A stretch of DNA of 64,000 nucleotides from Akkermansia muciniphila (GCF_018709685.1 NZ_JABDHQ010000003.1:1-64000); one strand, 5' to 3'. Counted from the stretch's first letter, positions 8,519-19,129 are shown. Notes: generated by a model not told the origin, from the letters alone. Program-made: numbers and translations.

Positions 8519-10618
8519 TTATCCCGTCACACGCCTTTCCTCCCCGTTTTCCAGTAGAAAACGGAGCGGGCGGTACTTGGCGGATTCCAGATCGGGGTCT
8601 TCCGCCAGAATGGCCTCCGCCAGCTCCCTCCCGCGGTGGATCAGGCGCGCGTCCAGCAGCCATTCCTCAAAGCGCACGCCCTTCAGGCCGCTCTGGGAGG
8701 TTCCCAGCACGTCGCCGGGGCCGCGAAGCTTCAAATCCTGTTCCGCCAGGTCAAACCCGTTGGCCGTGGTTTCCACAATGCGCAGCTTGTCCCACTGTTC
8801 ATCCTCCGGCAGGGCTTCCGTCATCAGGATGCAGTAGGACTTGTGCGCCCCGCGGCCAATGCGCCCGCGGAGCTGGTGCAGCTGGGAAAGGCCGAAGCTT
8901 TCCGCATTGTTGATGATCATCACCGTGGCGTTCGGCACATCCACCCCCACTTCCACCACCGTGGTGGCCACCAGCACGCTGATGCGGTTGGCGCGGAAAT
9001 CCTTCATGACGGCCTCCTTCTCTTCAGAGGACATCCTCCCGTGCAGCAGTCCCACATCCACCTGGGGCAGAAGCGCCTTCCATTCATCCAGCTCCTTCGT
9101 CACGGCCTTCCCTTTCCGGGATTCCTCCCCGTCAATGAGGGGGGAAACCACGTAAATCTGCCTTCCCTCCTCCAGCTGGCTCCGGACGAACGCAACCACC
9201 TTCCCCTTATCCTTCTCCGTGCGGATGGCCGTCACCACAGGGCCGCGGCCCCCGGGAACGCCGTCCAGGATGGAGACGTCCAGCTCCCCGTAAAAAGTCA
9301 GTGTCAGCGTGCGGGGAATGGGGGTGGCGGTCATCACCAGCACGTCCGGGCGCTCTTCCCGGTCAATCAGCTTTTCCCGCTGGTTCACGCCGAATTTGTG
9401 CTGTTCGTCAATCACGACCAGCCCCACACGTTCCGGAACGTTTTTCCCGTACAGCAGCGCGTGCGTGCCCACGACAATTCCTCCCTGGTTCCCGAACGCC
9501 ACGTGGGATTCCTCCTTCCTGTCCGCCGTCACCAGGGACACGGGAACGTCCAGCTTGTCCAGCATCTGGCGGAACTTCAAGTAGTGCTGCTCCGCCAGAA
9601 TCTGGGTGGGGGCCATCATCACGGCGGAATATCCGTGCTCCACGGCCAGCAGCATCGCGCACAGGGCCACCAGCGTCTTTCCGGACCCCACATCCCCCTG
9701 GAGCAGGCGGTTCATGGAGTGCGGGGCCTTCATGTCCCGGTAAATCTCCCTTACGCAGCGCTTCTGGGCTTCCGTCAGCTCAAACGGCAGGGAATCTGCC
9801 AAATCCTTCACCAGATGGCTGGACCCTGCGGTCCGCATGCCGGGCACCGCCTCAGCGCGCCGTCTCCGGTAAGCCACGTTCAACTGCTGGGCCAGGCATT
9901 CCTCCAGCGCAAAGCGCCTTCTGGTCCGGTCCCGCGCCTCCACGGATTCCGGAAAATGAAGGTCCTTCAGCGCCGTCTTGCACGGGATGTCCGGAACAAA
10001 CTCGTAAATCTCCGGTTCCGGTGCGGGGGAAAGACAGGACAGAGCCTCCCAGACGATTTCCCGCAGCCTGCGCACGGCAATCCCCATGCGGCCGCTGTAT
10101 ACGGGAACAATGCGGTTCAGGTGGATGGACTGGTCATCCCCCTCCCGGATGAGTTCAAAATCCGGATGGACGATGCTCAGCTTCTTCCCGTACAGCTTCA
10201 TGCGTCCGTACACGATCATCTCCTGCCCGGCGCACAGCATCCTGGCCACGCCCGGCATGCTGAACCACAGGCAGGAAAAACGGGCACGCCCCAGGGACTG
10301 CTCATCCTCCAGCACGGCTTCCACATAACGCCCGCGGCCCTTGCCGCCCTTCCCTCCCCAGCCTTTCCAGCCCACGTCCACCACGCGCCCCCTCAGGCAG
10401 ACGGGCGCGCCGGAAGACAGGGAATCATAGCGGTCAAACATGCGGCGGTCCTCATACCTGCGCGGCAGCGTGAACAGCAAATCCCGCACGGTGGCCATTC
10501 CCGCGGCCTGCATGGCCGCCAGCTCCCTGGGGCGGATGAAGGCGCACTCCTCCAGGGGAGATGTCAAAAGCAGCTCTCCGGCCATGGGTCCAGGCGTATT
10601 CCTCACAGATCGCATCAT
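8519..10618 (-). CDS. recG: ATP-dependent DNA helicase RecG
   Basis: RecG reverses stalled replication forks and drives branch migration. The 699-residue product has an N-terminal wedge/OB domain ([16 protein letters not shown], with an unusual Gly/Lys-rich insertion), Walker [12 protein letters not shown] (about residue 305-315), motif [13 protein letters not shown] (about residue 400; RecG proteins use DEQH), motif [12 protein letters not shown], and motif [11 protein letters not shown]. The length is normal. The start follows the amidase stop by 16 bases on the same strand, so the two are probably co-transcribed. The product starts MMRS; either Met is possible. Confidence 0.97.
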   Translation of the reverse strand: MMRSVRNTPGPMAGELLLTSPLEECAFIRPRELAAMQAAGMATVRDLLFTLPRRYEDRRMFDRYDSLSSGAPVCLRGRVVDVGWKGWGGKGGKGRGRYVEAVLEDEQSLGRARFSCLWFSMPGVARMLCAGQEMIVYGRMKLYGKKLSIVHPDFELIREGDDQSIHLNRIVPVYSGRMGIAVRRLREIVWEALSCLSPAPEPEIYEFVPDIPCKTALKDLHFPESVEARDRTRRRFALEECLAQQLNVAYRRRRAEAVPGMRTAGSSHLVKDLADSLPFELTEAQKRCVREIYRDMKAPHSMNRLLQGDVGSGKTLVALCAMLLAVEHGYSAVMMAPTQILAEQHYLKFRQMLDKLDVPVSLVTADRKEESHVAFGNQGGIVVGTHALLYGKNVPERVGLVVIDEQHKFGVNQREKLIDREERPDVLVMTATPIPRTLTLTFYGELDVSILDGVPGGRGPVVTAIRTEKDKGKVVAFVRSQLEEGRQIYVVSPLIDGEESRKGKAVTKELDEWKALLPQVDVGLLHGRMSSEEKEAVMKDFRANRISVLVATTVVEVGVDVPNATVMIINNAESFGLSQLHQLRGRIGRGAHKSYCILMTEALPEDEQWDKLRIVETTANGFDLAEQDLKLRGPGDVLGTSQSGLKGVRFEEWLLDARLIHRGRELAEAILAEDPDLESAKYRPLRFLLENGEERRVTG

Positions 10619-10634
10619 GATGCGCGCGCCTCCG

Positions 10635-11306
10635 TCAGAGCGCCGCGGCGGGACGGGTTTCCAGGCAGCGCCTGTAGTAATCCACGCGGGAAACGAACCA
10701 GCTCCACTTATGCCCCGGACGCCCGTTGGTCAGCAGCGGGGCCGGACAGTTCTTGCCCGTCCAGTAATAATGGGGCACCACATTGCGGAGGGGGATGTTG
10801 TACTGCTTCATCAGCACGGCCGTCAGCTTGGCGGAGCGGTTCCAGGTGACGATGGGGTTGTGGCTTCTTACCTCGCCCATTTCAATCCCGATGGAATACA
10901 TGTCCCCGGGGCCGCCGCGGTCCGCATGCCGCCCCGTCTCATTCAGCGGAATATGCTGGATGGCCCGGTACTGGTCCACCGTAAAATGCCAGTTCAGGGA
11001 GCCCATCGCCCCTCTTTTCAGCGCCCGGGCGTGCGCCGCGGCGTCTCCCGTGGGATTGGCCGTGCTGTGGATGGTGATGAAGCGCGGACGCATGGACCGG
11101 GCCGCACGGCGCGGGCGGGAACGCGGAGACATGAAATCACGGCTGATATGCACCTCCCGGGACATCTGGGACATGGTGCGCGGCACGGGGGGAGCGTTCT
11201 GAATCTTGAAGCTGACGGCGGGCGGGCGCGAGGCATCCGAACACGCCGCCAGCAGGGCCGGCAGCACCAGAATCACCGCATTTGCCATCAACTTTCTAAC
11301 ATTCAT
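10635..11306 (-). CDS. N-acetylmuramoyl-L-alanine amidase (amidase_2 type), lipoprotein
   Basis: A 223-residue protein with a lipoprotein signal ending LLAAC (Cys22), so it should be anchored in the envelope. The amidase_2 domain shows the expected zinc-ligand histidines: [18 protein letters not shown] and [14 protein letters not shown], the last in the family context HxxxxxKxCP. It would cleave the bond between MurNAc and the stem peptide, in recycling or cell-wall remodelling. It is upstream of and close to recG on the same strand. The domain call is good; the physiological role is inference. Confidence 0.88.
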   Translation of the reverse strand: MNVRKLMANAVILVLPALLAACSDASRPPAVSFKIQNAPPVPRTMSQMSREVHISRDFMSPRSRPRRAARSMRPRFITIHSTANPTGDAAAHARALKRGAMGSLNWHFTVDQYRAIQHIPLNETGRHADRGGPGDMYSIGIEMGEVRSHNPIVTWNRSAKLTAVLMKQYNIPLRNVVPHYYWTGKNCPAPLLTNGRPGHKWSWFVSRVDYYRRCLETRPAAAL

Positions 11307-11520
11307 GATTCTTCCCTAGACTATCACGCGCGAGCTGGCAAGCAGATTTCCAGTCAAAACGGCCTTTTTTCTGCTTGCGGGAACACGCCAACAGGGAAAA
11401 AACAGGGCCCCGGGAACGGTCCCGCCCGGAGCGCCCCGTATTCCGGGCAACGCCTTCCCCTGCACCGGATTTCCCCTCCCGGAGAAACAAAACGGCCCCG
11501 CAAAAAGCCGCACGGGAGAC

Positions 11521-11549
11521 TTGCCAACGCCCATTTCCGTGCATACACT
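11521..11549 (+). promoter_or_regulatory. Putative near-leaderless pckG promoter
   Basis: TTGCCA (11521-11526), a 17-base spacer and TACACT (11544-11549). The predicted start point is about 3 bases before the ATG at 11559, which supports that start over the long in-frame upstream extension. Confidence 0.55.
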
Positions 11550-11558
11550 ATTTGCACC

Positions 11559-13385
11559 ATGAGTACCACTCACGAAGCAGCTAAGAAGTGGGTCGAAGAA
11601 ATCGCCCAGCTTTGCCAACCCGACTCCATCTATTGGTGCAACGGCTCTCAGGAAGAAAATGATGAGCTTTGCAACATGATGGTTGAAAAGGGCACCTTTA
11701 TCAAACTGAACCCCGAGAAGCGCCCCGGATGCTTCCTCGCCCGTTCCACCCCCTCCGATGTGGCCCGTGTGGAAGACCGCACGTTCATCTGCAGCGAGAA
11801 GGAAGAAGACGCCGGCCCGACCAACCACTGGGCCGACCCCGCCGAAATGAAGACCAAGCTGAAGGGCTTCTTCAAGGGCTGCATGAAGGGCCGTACCATG
11901 TACGTGATTCCCTTCTGCATGGGTCCCCTGGACTCCCCCCTGGCCAAGATCGGCATTGAAATCACGGACTCCCCCTACGTCGTGGTCAACATGCGCATCA
12001 TGACCAAGATGGGCGCACAGGTTCTCAAGCGCCTGGAAGACGAAGTCAAGGGCGGCGGCAACCCGAAGCGCGACGGCTACGGAACCTTCGTTCCCTGCCT
12101 CCACACCGTGGGCGCCCCGCTTGCAGACGGCCAGATCGACGTGCCGTGGCCCTGCAATGAAGAAAAATACATCTGCCACTTCCCGGAAACGGAAGAAATC
12201 TGGTCCTTCGGTTCCGGTTACGGCGGCAACGCCCTGCTCGGCAAGAAGTGCCTGGCCCTGCGCATCGCCTCCGCCATCGCCCGCAAGAACAAGTGGATGG
12301 CTGAACACATGCTCCTCCTGGGCATTGAATCCCCGGACGGCACGAAGGCCTATGTCGGCGGCGCATTCCCGTCCGCCTGCGGCAAGACCAACCTGGCCAT
12401 GCTCGTTCCCCCCGCCTCCTACCGCGAAGCCGGCTGGAAGACCTCCATCATCGGTGACGACATCGCCTGGATCTGGCCCCATGAAGACGGCACCTTCCAC
12501 GCCATCAACCCGGAAAACGGCTACTTCGGCGTGGCTCCCGGCACGTCCTACAAGACGAACCCGATCGCCATGGACACCATCAAGGAAAACGTCATCTTCA
12601 CCAACGTGGGCCTGACGGACGACGGCGACGTCTGGTGGGAAGGCATGGACGGCCCCGCTCCCGCCCACGCCATCGACTGGCAGGGCAATGACTGGACCCC
12701 GGACTGCGGCCGCAAGTGCGCTCACCCGAACGCCCGCTTCACCGCTCCCGCCGCCCAGTGCCCGACGATCGACCCCGAATGGCAGAACCCGGAAGGCGTT
12801 TCCCTCTCCGCGATCCTGTTCGGCGGCCGCCGCGCCACCACCATGCCCCTCGTCTTCCAGTCCCGCGACTGGACGCACGGCGTATACGTCGGCGCTACGA
12901 TGGGCTCCGAAATGACCGCCGCCGCCTTCGGCAACATCGGCCAGGTCCGCCGCGACCCGATGGCCATGCTTCCCTTCATCGGCTACAACGTGGGCGACTA
13001 CTGGCAGCACTGGCTGGACATGGGCAAAACCGTGGCCAATCCTCCGCTGATCTTCAACGTGAACTGGTTCCGCAAGGACAAGGACGGCAACTTCATCTGG
13101 CCGGGCTTTGGTGACAACATGCGCGTTCTCGACTGGATCCTCCGCCGCGCCAAGGGCAAGACGGAAGGCCAGAAGACCGTGCTGGGCGTCTCCCCGACCT
13201 ACGCCGAACTGGACAAGACCGGCCTGGACTACAGCGAAGAACAGTTCAACGCCAACATGGCTCTCAACCCGAGCGAATGGCAAGCTGAACTGGAAAGCCA
13301 GACCGAACTGTTCGACAAGGTGGGCAAGAAGCTCCCGGCCGAACTGGAAGAACAGCGCCAGATCCTCATCAAGAGCTTCTCCTAA
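11559..13385 (+). CDS. pckG: Phosphoenolpyruvate carboxykinase (GTP)
   Basis: PckG interconverts oxaloacetate and PEP with GTP/GDP. In fermenters that make propionate or succinate it can run toward oxaloacetate. The 608-residue product has the GTP-type motifs: [12 protein letters not shown] (P-loop, about residues 270-281), GDDIAW (metal-binding Asp), and [15 protein letters not shown]. The frame stays open far upstream (to 10440), but that part lies over the reverse strand of recG and the amidase. The family length and the promoter fix the start at 11559. Its codon use is strongly biased to C-ending codons, consistent with high expression. Confidence 0.97.
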   Translation: MSTTHEAAKKWVEEIAQLCQPDSIYWCNGSQEENDELCNMMVEKGTFIKLNPEKRPGCFLARSTPSDVARVEDRTFICSEKEEDAGPTNHWADPAEMKTKLKGFFKGCMKGRTMYVIPFCMGPLDSPLAKIGIEITDSPYVVVNMRIMTKMGAQVLKRLEDEVKGGGNPKRDGYGTFVPCLHTVGAPLADGQIDVPWPCNEEKYICHFPETEEIWSFGSGYGGNALLGKKCLALRIASAIARKNKWMAEHMLLLGIESPDGTKAYVGGAFPSACGKTNLAMLVPPASYREAGWKTSIIGDDIAWIWPHEDGTFHAINPENGYFGVAPGTSYKTNPIAMDTIKENVIFTNVGLTDDGDVWWEGMDGPAPAHAIDWQGNDWTPDCGRKCAHPNARFTAPAAQCPTIDPEWQNPEGVSLSAILFGGRRATTMPLVFQSRDWTHGVYVGATMGSEMTAAAFGNIGQVRRDPMAMLPFIGYNVGDYWQHWLDMGKTVANPPLIFNVNWFRKDKDGNFIWPGFGDNMRVLDWILRRAKGKTEGQKTVLGVSPTYAELDKTGLDYSEEQFNANMALNPSEWQAELESQTELFDKVGKKLPAELEEQRQILIKSFS

Positions 13386-13421
13386 GCAGAGAAACTCCTG
13401 ACTGAGCGTCAACTCAACAGC

Positions 13422-13456
13422 AGAGGCTGTCCCATGAACGGGACAGCCTCTTTTTC
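13422..13456 (+). terminator. Rho-independent terminator of pckG
   Basis: AGAGGCTGTCCC (13422-13433) pairs with GGGACAGCCTCT (13440-13451) over a 6-base loop and runs into a T-rich tail. Confidence 0.9.
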
Positions 13457-13788
13457 ATTCCCCCTCATCTTCTCAACATGCACTTAGGGACCGCGGCAGG
13501 CCCGCTCACACGGCATGGTCAAAAAATCTCTGCCAGTTATCGGCTTCCCATTAAAAGATGGCAGGTAGCCATGTCTTTCCATCTATCGGGGCGGGGCGAA
13601 TGAAAAGGCGTAAAGAGCTGCAATGAGATGATATGAACAGAAAAAATAAAATCGTTTTCCGCCTGAATATAATATTCAGCATTTTTTGGGTTTGCAGCTC
13701 TATTTGAACTTGAAACATTATCTTTATTTAGGGTTTTCTGAAAGAAAGAAATGGGAAAACGGGTATAGTAGGGAATAGGTTCAACCAT
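13457..13788. other. AT-rich intergenic segment with small inverted repeats
   Basis: This stretch is visibly richer in A/T than the rest of the window. It holds a 10-bp inverted repeat (AGAGCTGCAA 13614-13623 with TTGCAGCTCT 13692-13701). Inside it is an AT-rich palindrome (CTGAATAT-A-ATATTCAG, 13663-13679) followed by CATTTTTT, which could be a weak plus-strand terminator. The minus-strand frame at 13537-13944 shows no recognisable protein character. No gene was seen. Confidence 0.4.
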
Positions 13789-14085
13789 GTGTTTCATGGT
13801 TTTTATGGCCGCGGCATATGTTGGGAAGCCATTCCCGGTATGATGCCGCGCCCACTTATCAACTCCGGATTTATCTGGGACGGCTTGAGGAATGCCTGGC
13901 TTAAGATGGATAACAATACAAATAGCCGGCGGCCTGCCCGCCAAAGCGGAAATGTCCGGTATCTGAATGCAACGTCCCGGAAAAAGAAAAAAACTACGGT
14001 TAGCGGATTAAGGCGCCTTTACATCCTGAAAGAACGCTGCCGGGCGCTCAAATGGAAAATTGCCCTGGGAAAAAGCCTGAATTAA
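13789..14085 (+). CDS. Doubtful small basic protein upstream of the GH42-like gene
   Basis: A 98-codon frame whose C-terminal half is Lys/Arg-rich (NATSRKKKKTTVSGLRRLYILKERCRALKWKIALGKSLN). It ends 24 bases before the next gene. No motif or family is recognised. It could be a small nucleic-acid-binding protein, a remnant of a larger gene, or a chance frame. Its location in the AT-rich gap next to a probably acquired gene pair makes a remnant plausible. Confidence 0.3.
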   Translation: MFHGFYGRGICWEAIPGMMPRPLINSGFIWDGLRNAWLKMDNNTNSRRPARQSGNVRYLNATSRKKKKTTVSGLRRLYILKERCRALKWKIALGKSLN

Positions 14086-14109
14086 TTTAAAAAGAAAGAT
14101 TACCAACTG

Positions 14110-17100
14110 ATGAAACGGTTACCGCTATTGCTCTGCATCCTGCTGACGGGCCTTCTTACTCCCGTATTCGGCAAACTGGACGGCACTTACATGAATGAGG
14201 CCGGAATGACCCTGAAAACGCCCCATGCCGCATGGGATGAAAAAGGCGAGCTTCCCCATAAGAACGTACTTTTTATCATGCAGCAGACGGCCTCGCGCGA
14301 GGTCATTGAACTGGTCCAGCGTTTCCCGGGCTTTGAATATGAAGTGGTTCTCACAGCCAGCGAAAAGAGCATCGGAGCGGATGATATTTACAGCAATCCG
14401 ATTGCGGGGCTGGGCACCGCCGACAAACATCAGGAGCTGGCCGCCAAGCTGGCGAAGGATTATGACCTGGTGGTCATGGCGAACGTCGATTTTGAAATCC
14501 TGCCGGACGAGCAGAAATTTCGCCTGATGACGATGGTGCGGAACGGAACCGGCCTGGTCCGGATTCAATCCCGCGAACCTTGGCTGGAACTTAGGAAACT
14601 GCCTTATAAAAAACCGTACGCCAAACCATTGTCCCGGCCGGAATGGATTGCCGGAAGCAACAGCCTTCCCGGAACCAGGCCGGAAAATTTTGAATCGCGT
14701 ATCTTCAACGCCTGGCAGTTCGGCCATGGCCGGATCGTCGAAGTCGATTATGGCGCGGGCTACCGGGCAGGAGTGGGGCTGACGCCGTATTTTGACTACA
14801 CCACGGACTGGTTCTTTCTCTATGAAACGTCGCAGGCTTTTCTGGCCCAGGTGCTCTATTACGCCAGCGGAGTGGAACTGCCGGCATTTTCAGTACGGCA
14901 GGACAGCGGCAAATTTGCCGTGGCCTCTCCGGAGAAAACCGTTGTGGAGGGCCGTATCCGGCAGACGAATAATTCCGTCATCCGGAACAGCCTTGATTTC
15001 ACGAACCTTCCGGCGGCTAGATATACCGCAGACGTATTGGTCCGCCGGGATGGCGCGCTGGTCAACTTCGGCGCCTTTCCCTTTACGGTGGAATCCGCTT
15101 TCGGGGCCGTATCGGTGGAAGCGCCCAGGCTGGTGCAGGACCGCGGCCCCTTCTCCGGCACGCTGAAACTGGCTTCGCCCGCGCAGAACGGTTACTCCGT
15201 CAAAGTGGAGCTGATGGACGCTCCCTACCGCAATGTATGGTTCAGCAAAACATTTCCTTTGGAGGCCGGAAAGAAAGAGTTCCCATTTGACCTTGAAGAT
15301 TACCGGATGCCGACCATCGGCGGTTATCTGCGCTGTACCGTTTACGATGCCCGGGGCCACGCGGCGCATGCGGAAAAACCGGTGATTTTCCCGGACTATT
15401 CTCTGGAGGATTACCTCCAGCTTACCTGGGGGCAGGTTGGCTGCACCTTCAACCCCGCCTTCGGGGAGAGGATTATCGACCGCCTCGGCTGGAACGTATC
15501 GCTGCAATTTTTCAGCAAGGGAGATATTGAAAACACCCTGCGGAACGAAAAACTGTGCCCGTATATTTGCCGGATCGGGATGGAAGCCGGACCAGACAAT
15601 GAAACCAGGATATTGCGCAAGCTATGGTCCGAACAGAAAGAAAATATAGAGCAGCTGGAGACGTTGAACGGCGACGAATCGTTCTACCATCCATTGGTCC
15701 GGAAGCTTTGGGCCGACGATCTGCGGCGCCAGGCAGAATACCTGAAAGACCTGAGTCCTGTGCTGTACAACCTGGGCGACGAGAATTTTTACACCTACGA
15801 CGCCGGATTCGGAGAGTCGGATAAACAGCCGTTCGCCGATTTCCTGCGGTGGAAGTACCAGACCATTGAAAACCTGAACCTTGAATACGGCGCCTCCTAC
15901 GCCGGCTTCAGTGAAGTGCCCCACCTTCGGCTGGACGAGGCCAAAAAAGAAGGAAACCTGGTCGCCTACAACGACCACCGGGAATACATTGAAAAAATGT
16001 ACGTGGACATGCATCACTTCCTGGCGGCGGAAATCAAAAAGGTTCATCCCGGAGCCCGGGTAGGCGCGGAAGGCTCGCCTCCCGGCAATCTTGAAGAAAT
16101 GATTAAAGGGCTGGACTTCTGGGGCCCTTACAGCGGCATGCAGGAGAACGAGGCGCTGCGCGCATTCGGGGCGGACCGGGTCCGGACCATCTGGTGGGGC
16201 GGCTATTGCTTGGAACGTTCATCTTATCCGTACAAACTTTGGGAACACCTGCTCCAGGGAGCGATCAACGGCCACGCCTGGTTCCTGATCAACCCCGCCC
16301 TGGGAGAAACCAGCCATTCCGGCGACCTCTCCGAGGCGGCATACCTGCGCCAGTACATGCCCTACCTCGATGACCTGAATTACGGCCTCGCGCAGCTCCT
16401 GATCAAAACGCCGTTTCCGGATACCGGCATTCTCTTCTACTACAGCCACTCCTCCAAATCTGCCGCCCAGGCGGACAGCCGCTGCGTCAACCCGGACGCC
16501 AGCATGAATCCGCTGCTCCGGTATTGCTACCAGCGCGGACTGGGCTTCAATTTCGTCTCTCCCAACACCCTGGAACGCCTGAAGAACGCCCGGCTCCTCT
16601 TCCTTTGCGGAACGTCCTCCCTGAGCGACAAAGAGTGCGCGGCCATTCTGGATTTCGTCAAATCCGGCGGCACCGTACTGGCGGACGCCAATATCGCGCT
16701 CCTGAACGAAAACCTGAAAAAACGCCCCCGGAACCCCTTGAGCGAACTTTTCGGAGACCTGACGTTCGACCAGGCAAAAGAGCTCGAAATCCAACCCTAT
16801 GAGAGCACAAGCGGCTCCCTGGCCCTGGCGGGAGAAAAGGCGCATGCAGTCCACGGCAATCCGGGCCTGCGGCTCCACAAGGCCGGCAAAGGAAATGCCA
16901 TCCTGCTGAATGCCTCGCTCTCCGTTCTGGAAAATAATTCCCGGCCCGGCTCCTCTCTGAACGCGTTCCTTGACCAGGTGGTAAAGAGCGTGGGCATCCG
17001 TCCTCCGGCCGTGATTCCCGATTTCAGCGACACCCTGATGGTCCGTCCCCGGAAGGCCGGAGAATTCGAACTGCTGGGCGCCCTCGGCCAGGAAAAGGAC

Positions 17101-17517
17101 CTCGGCAAATCATTCACCGCCAATTTGCCGAAAGAAAAATACATCTATGAATGCCGCAAGGGACTGGTCGGGAAATCAGACCGGCTTGCCTTTAAATTCT
17201 CTGAAGCGCCGTTCCGCTGCTTTGCCCTGTTTGACCGGGAGCAGCAGCCGCCCGTGGTAACCGCTCCGGCCCAGGCGGCAAAAGGAGCCCGTGCCCTGCT
17301 TAAAATTTCCGGACCGGCCAATCCCCGGGAGCGCGCGTACCGGATTACGGTAACGGCCCCGGACGGCAGGGAAATGCTGCACCGCAGCAAAACCATCTAC
17401 GGCAAGACGGAATACCCGCTGGATTTCGCCTTCAACGACCTGCCCGGCATCTACCGCATCTCCATTGAAGATGCAGCTACAGGCTTGAACACTCAACACG
17501 AAATCGAGGTAAAATAA
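14110..17517 (+). CDS. Secreted GH42-like (beta-galactosidase fold) glycoside hydrolase candidate
   Basis: A 1135-residue protein with a Sec signal peptide (about residues 1-21). Residues about 50-150 look like a GATase/ThuA-like alpha/beta domain (KNVLFIMQ, DLVVMANVD, GTGLVRI). A central TIM-barrel-like region holds YNLGDENFYTYD followed by FADFLRWKYQTIENLNLEYG. This matches the GH42 region around the acid/base Glu (here E558), where the next helix reads like FRxWLKxRYGTIExLN. A C-terminal part (DTGILFYYSHSSK, LLFLCGTSSLSDKE, FVKSGGTVLADA) resembles the beta-galactosidase trimerisation domain. The nucleophile cannot be assigned confidently. The next gene starts 2 bases after the stop. The substrate is unknown; a beta-galactoside or related host glycan is an inference. 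Confidence 0.75.
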   Translation: MKRLPLLLCILLTGLLTPVFGKLDGTYMNEAGMTLKTPHAAWDEKGELPHKNVLFIMQQTASREVIELVQRFPGFEYEVVLTASEKSIGADDIYSNPIAGLGTADKHQELAAKLAKDYDLVVMANVDFEILPDEQKFRLMTMVRNGTGLVRIQSREPWLELRKLPYKKPYAKPLSRPEWIAGSNSLPGTRPENFESRIFNAWQFGHGRIVEVDYGAGYRAGVGLTPYFDYTTDWFFLYETSQAFLAQVLYYASGVELPAFSVRQDSGKFAVASPEKTVVEGRIRQTNNSVIRNSLDFTNLPAARYTADVLVRRDGALVNFGAFPFTVESAFGAVSVEAPRLVQDRGPFSGTLKLASPAQNGYSVKVELMDAPYRNVWFSKTFPLEAGKKEFPFDLEDYRMPTIGGYLRCTVYDARGHAAHAEKPVIFPDYSLEDYLQLTWGQVGCTFNPAFGERIIDRLGWNVSLQFFSKGDIENTLRNEKLCPYICRIGMEAGPDNETRILRKLWSEQKENIEQLETLNGDESFYHPLVRKLWADDLRRQAEYLKDLSPVLYNLGDENFYTYDAGFGESDKQPFADFLRWKYQTIENLNLEYGASYAGFSEVPHLRLDEAKKEGNLVAYNDHREYIEKMYVDMHHFLAAEIKKVHPGARVGAEGSPPGNLEEMIKGLDFWGPYSGMQENEALRAFGADRVRTIWWGGYCLERSSYPYKLWEHLLQGAINGHAWFLINPALGETSHSGDLSEAAYLRQYMPYLDDLNYGLAQLLIKTPFPDTGILFYYSHSSKSAAQADSRCVNPDASMNPLLRYCYQRGLGFNFVSPNTLERLKNARLLFLCGTSSLSDKECAAILDFVKSGGTVLADANIALLNENLKKRPRNPLSELFGDLTFDQAKELEIQPYESTSGSLALAGEKAHAVHGNPGLRLHKAGKGNAILLNASLSVLENNSRPGSSLNAFLDQVVKSVGIRPPAVIPDFSDTLMVRPRKAGEFELLGALGQEKDLGKSFTANLPKEKYIYECRKGLVGKSDRLAFKFSEAPFRCFALFDREQQPPVVTAPAQAAKGARALLKISGPANPRERAYRITVTAPDGREMLHRSKTIYGKTEYPLDFAFNDLPGIYRISIEDAATGLNTQHEIEVK

Positions 17518-17519
17518 TC

Positions 17520-18590
17520 ATGCAGAAACTCGCCCTGACCGTACTGGCCGGATTGTGCAGCACACTGCTGTCCGCCGCCCCTTTCATTGAAAAGAAAGAA
17601 GAACAACTTGACCGCAAGGGAACTGCCCTCCTTGTGACCCGCCATACCGTCAACCTTGGCAATGGAAAGATCAATTACCACACCGTTACCAATCCCAATG
17701 ACAACAAGCCCATTCAGCAGGAATGGGGGGATTTCAGATTCGGCATTGAATACTGGAGAAACCCTAATACTCCCGGGAGCTGGAGCCCCGTCAATTTCCT
17801 TGCCGTGATTGGCAGGGACGGCAAAACGCTGCTGGACCGGAAAGTAGCGGAAAAAATTGACACCGTGGAAACCGGCCGGATGGAAATGGCTGTCTTCACG
17901 TTCCGTCCGGAAAATAGTGTTCTGGACGTCAGGATAGCGCAGTTCAAGGACCGTCCGGACTGGCTGTTCGTCAAGGTCGCTTATCCCGGACAAATGGATG
18001 AAGTATGGGCATCGCCTGTTCACGGTTACGGAAAGCCGGAACTGGAGTCACAATACGCCCTGAAAGAAGGAGCCGGGGCAAAGCCATGCGGAAAGCCGGA
18101 CTGGATTCTGACGAAAACGACCGGGGGAAACGGGGTGATGAACTTCAACCGTTATGCTTACAAGGAATTCGGCACTTTCATCGTTTTTGAAAAAGAATCC
18201 CTCCGGCAAATCCGGATTCATGGAGATGACATCAAATTTGAGCTGAAGCCGGAGTCGGACAGCTTCAGCTTTGCCATCAGTTATTTTAAAGACCGGAAAC
18301 CGGAAGAGGTCCGTCCGGAATTCTTCAACGTGACGGTTCCGGAAGTGGAAAGCTTCCTGAAATCCATTGATTGGAACCCGGCCCCCGACCGGAAGGCGTT
18401 TTCCGAACTTGCGGATAAAACCCGGGAAAATATCTCCATCCTGAAAAGGGACGGCGGTCCCGTGGCGGACTACGAGAAGAAAATGAACGAGCTGGAAACC
18501 GATTTTGCCAAAGCGCCAAGCTTTGAAATTCTGGCCGCCCTTCGCAAACTGAATATGGAGATAATCAGGAAGAATCTTGAAAACCTGTAA
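17520..18590 (+). CDS. Secreted protein of unknown function, partner of the GH42-like gene
   Basis: A 356-residue protein with a signal peptide ending near LLSAAP (about residue 20). The mature part is beta-rich (GDFRFGIEYWRNPNTPGSWSPVNF, SDSFSFAISYFKDRKPEEV) with a helical C-terminus after about residue 275. No catalytic motif or family was recognised. It begins 2 bases after the stop of the GH42-like gene, so the two are almost certainly co-transcribed and functionally linked. A beta-sandwich carbohydrate-active or binding module is possible but is not shown by the sequence. Confidence 0.7.
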   Translation: MQKLALTVLAGLCSTLLSAAPFIEKKEEQLDRKGTALLVTRHTVNLGNGKINYHTVTNPNDNKPIQQEWGDFRFGIEYWRNPNTPGSWSPVNFLAVIGRDGKTLLDRKVAEKIDTVETGRMEMAVFTFRPENSVLDVRIAQFKDRPDWLFVKVAYPGQMDEVWASPVHGYGKPELESQYALKEGAGAKPCGKPDWILTKTTGGNGVMNFNRYAYKEFGTFIVFEKESLRQIRIHGDDIKFELKPESDSFSFAISYFKDRKPEEVRPEFFNVTVPEVESFLKSIDWNPAPDRKAFSELADKTRENISILKRDGGPVADYEKKMNELETDFAKAPSFEILAALRKLNMEIIRKNLENL

Positions 18591-18727
18591 GAACAAAGTG
18601 TCCGCCGGTGCCGCTGGCAAGGTATCCGGTAAAAATTTCCGGGCGCAGAACCGGATTATGTTCGGCCAGCTTTGGCGCAGGGAAAACGGTCCCGGATGCG
18701 GCAAAGGCTTGCAACGCTCCTGAAGCG

Positions 18728-19129
18728 TCAGGAAAATTCCAGAGCTTCCGCAAGGGAGATGACGGTGGCGGCGGCGCTGTGGGGGGAGTGGGTCATGGTC
18801 AGCAACCAGCCCGTGATGCCCTGCTCCCGGGCCGTCACCCCGGCAGTGCCGTGCAGCAGGAGGGAGGGAGCGCCCGCATCATTGCGCACCACTTCCACCT
18901 CCGTGAAAGAGCATTTTTCCCCAATGCCTGTACCCAGAGCCTTCGCCACGGCCTCCTTGGCCGCAAAACGGGCCGCCAGGCGCGGCACGGGGTCCGCATG
19001 CCTCCGGCAGTAGGCCCATTCATCCGGGGTGCAGATGCGCAGGGCAAAGGCCTCCCCGTTTTTCTGGAGGGCCTGGCGCACGCGGTCCAGGTCAACCAGG
19101 TCCATTCCCAATCCTGCAATGCGGCTCAT
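18728..19129 (-). CDS. acpS: Holo-[acyl-carrier-protein] synthase
   Basis: AcpS transfers 4'-phosphopantetheine from CoA to the serine of apo-ACP. The 133-residue product has the family signature GMDLVDLDRV (Mg-binding Asp) at residues 7-16 and RFAAKEAVAKALGTGIG (catalytic Glu/Lys), and the length is normal. It is the last gene of a minus-strand set with pdxJ 36 bases upstream. This pdxJ-acpS adjacency is also found in enterobacteria. Confidence 0.96.
   Translation of the reverse strand: MSRIAGLGMDLVDLDRVRQALQKNGEAFALRICTPDEWAYCRRHADPVPRLAARFAAKEAVAKALGTGIGEKCSFTEVEVVRNDAGAPSLLLHGTAGVTAREQGITGWLLTMTHSPHSAAATVISLAEALEFS

Noticed and set aside
8636-10849. Long plus-strand frame opposite recG
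   Set aside because: A shadow of recG in high-GC DNA; the His/Gln-rich translation has no motif, whereas the minus strand encodes complete RecG.
10440-11558. In-frame extension of the pckG reading frame, giving 981 residues
   Set aside because: It lies over the opposite strand of recG and the amidase, has low-complexity Arg/Pro/His-rich content, and the PckG family length and the promoter place the start at 11559.
11316-13412. 698-residue minus-strand frame
   Set aside because: It is antisense to pckG and has no recognisable protein character.
13614-13701. Second invertible element formed by the 10-bp inverted repeat
   Set aside because: The repeat is short, encloses only 68 bp, and no promoter box is gained by inversion; a local hairpin or chance is more likely.
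13537-13944. 135-residue minus-strand frame in the AT-rich gap
   Set aside because: It has no motif, signal or neighbour context, and it overlaps hairpins and another small frame; coding is not supported.
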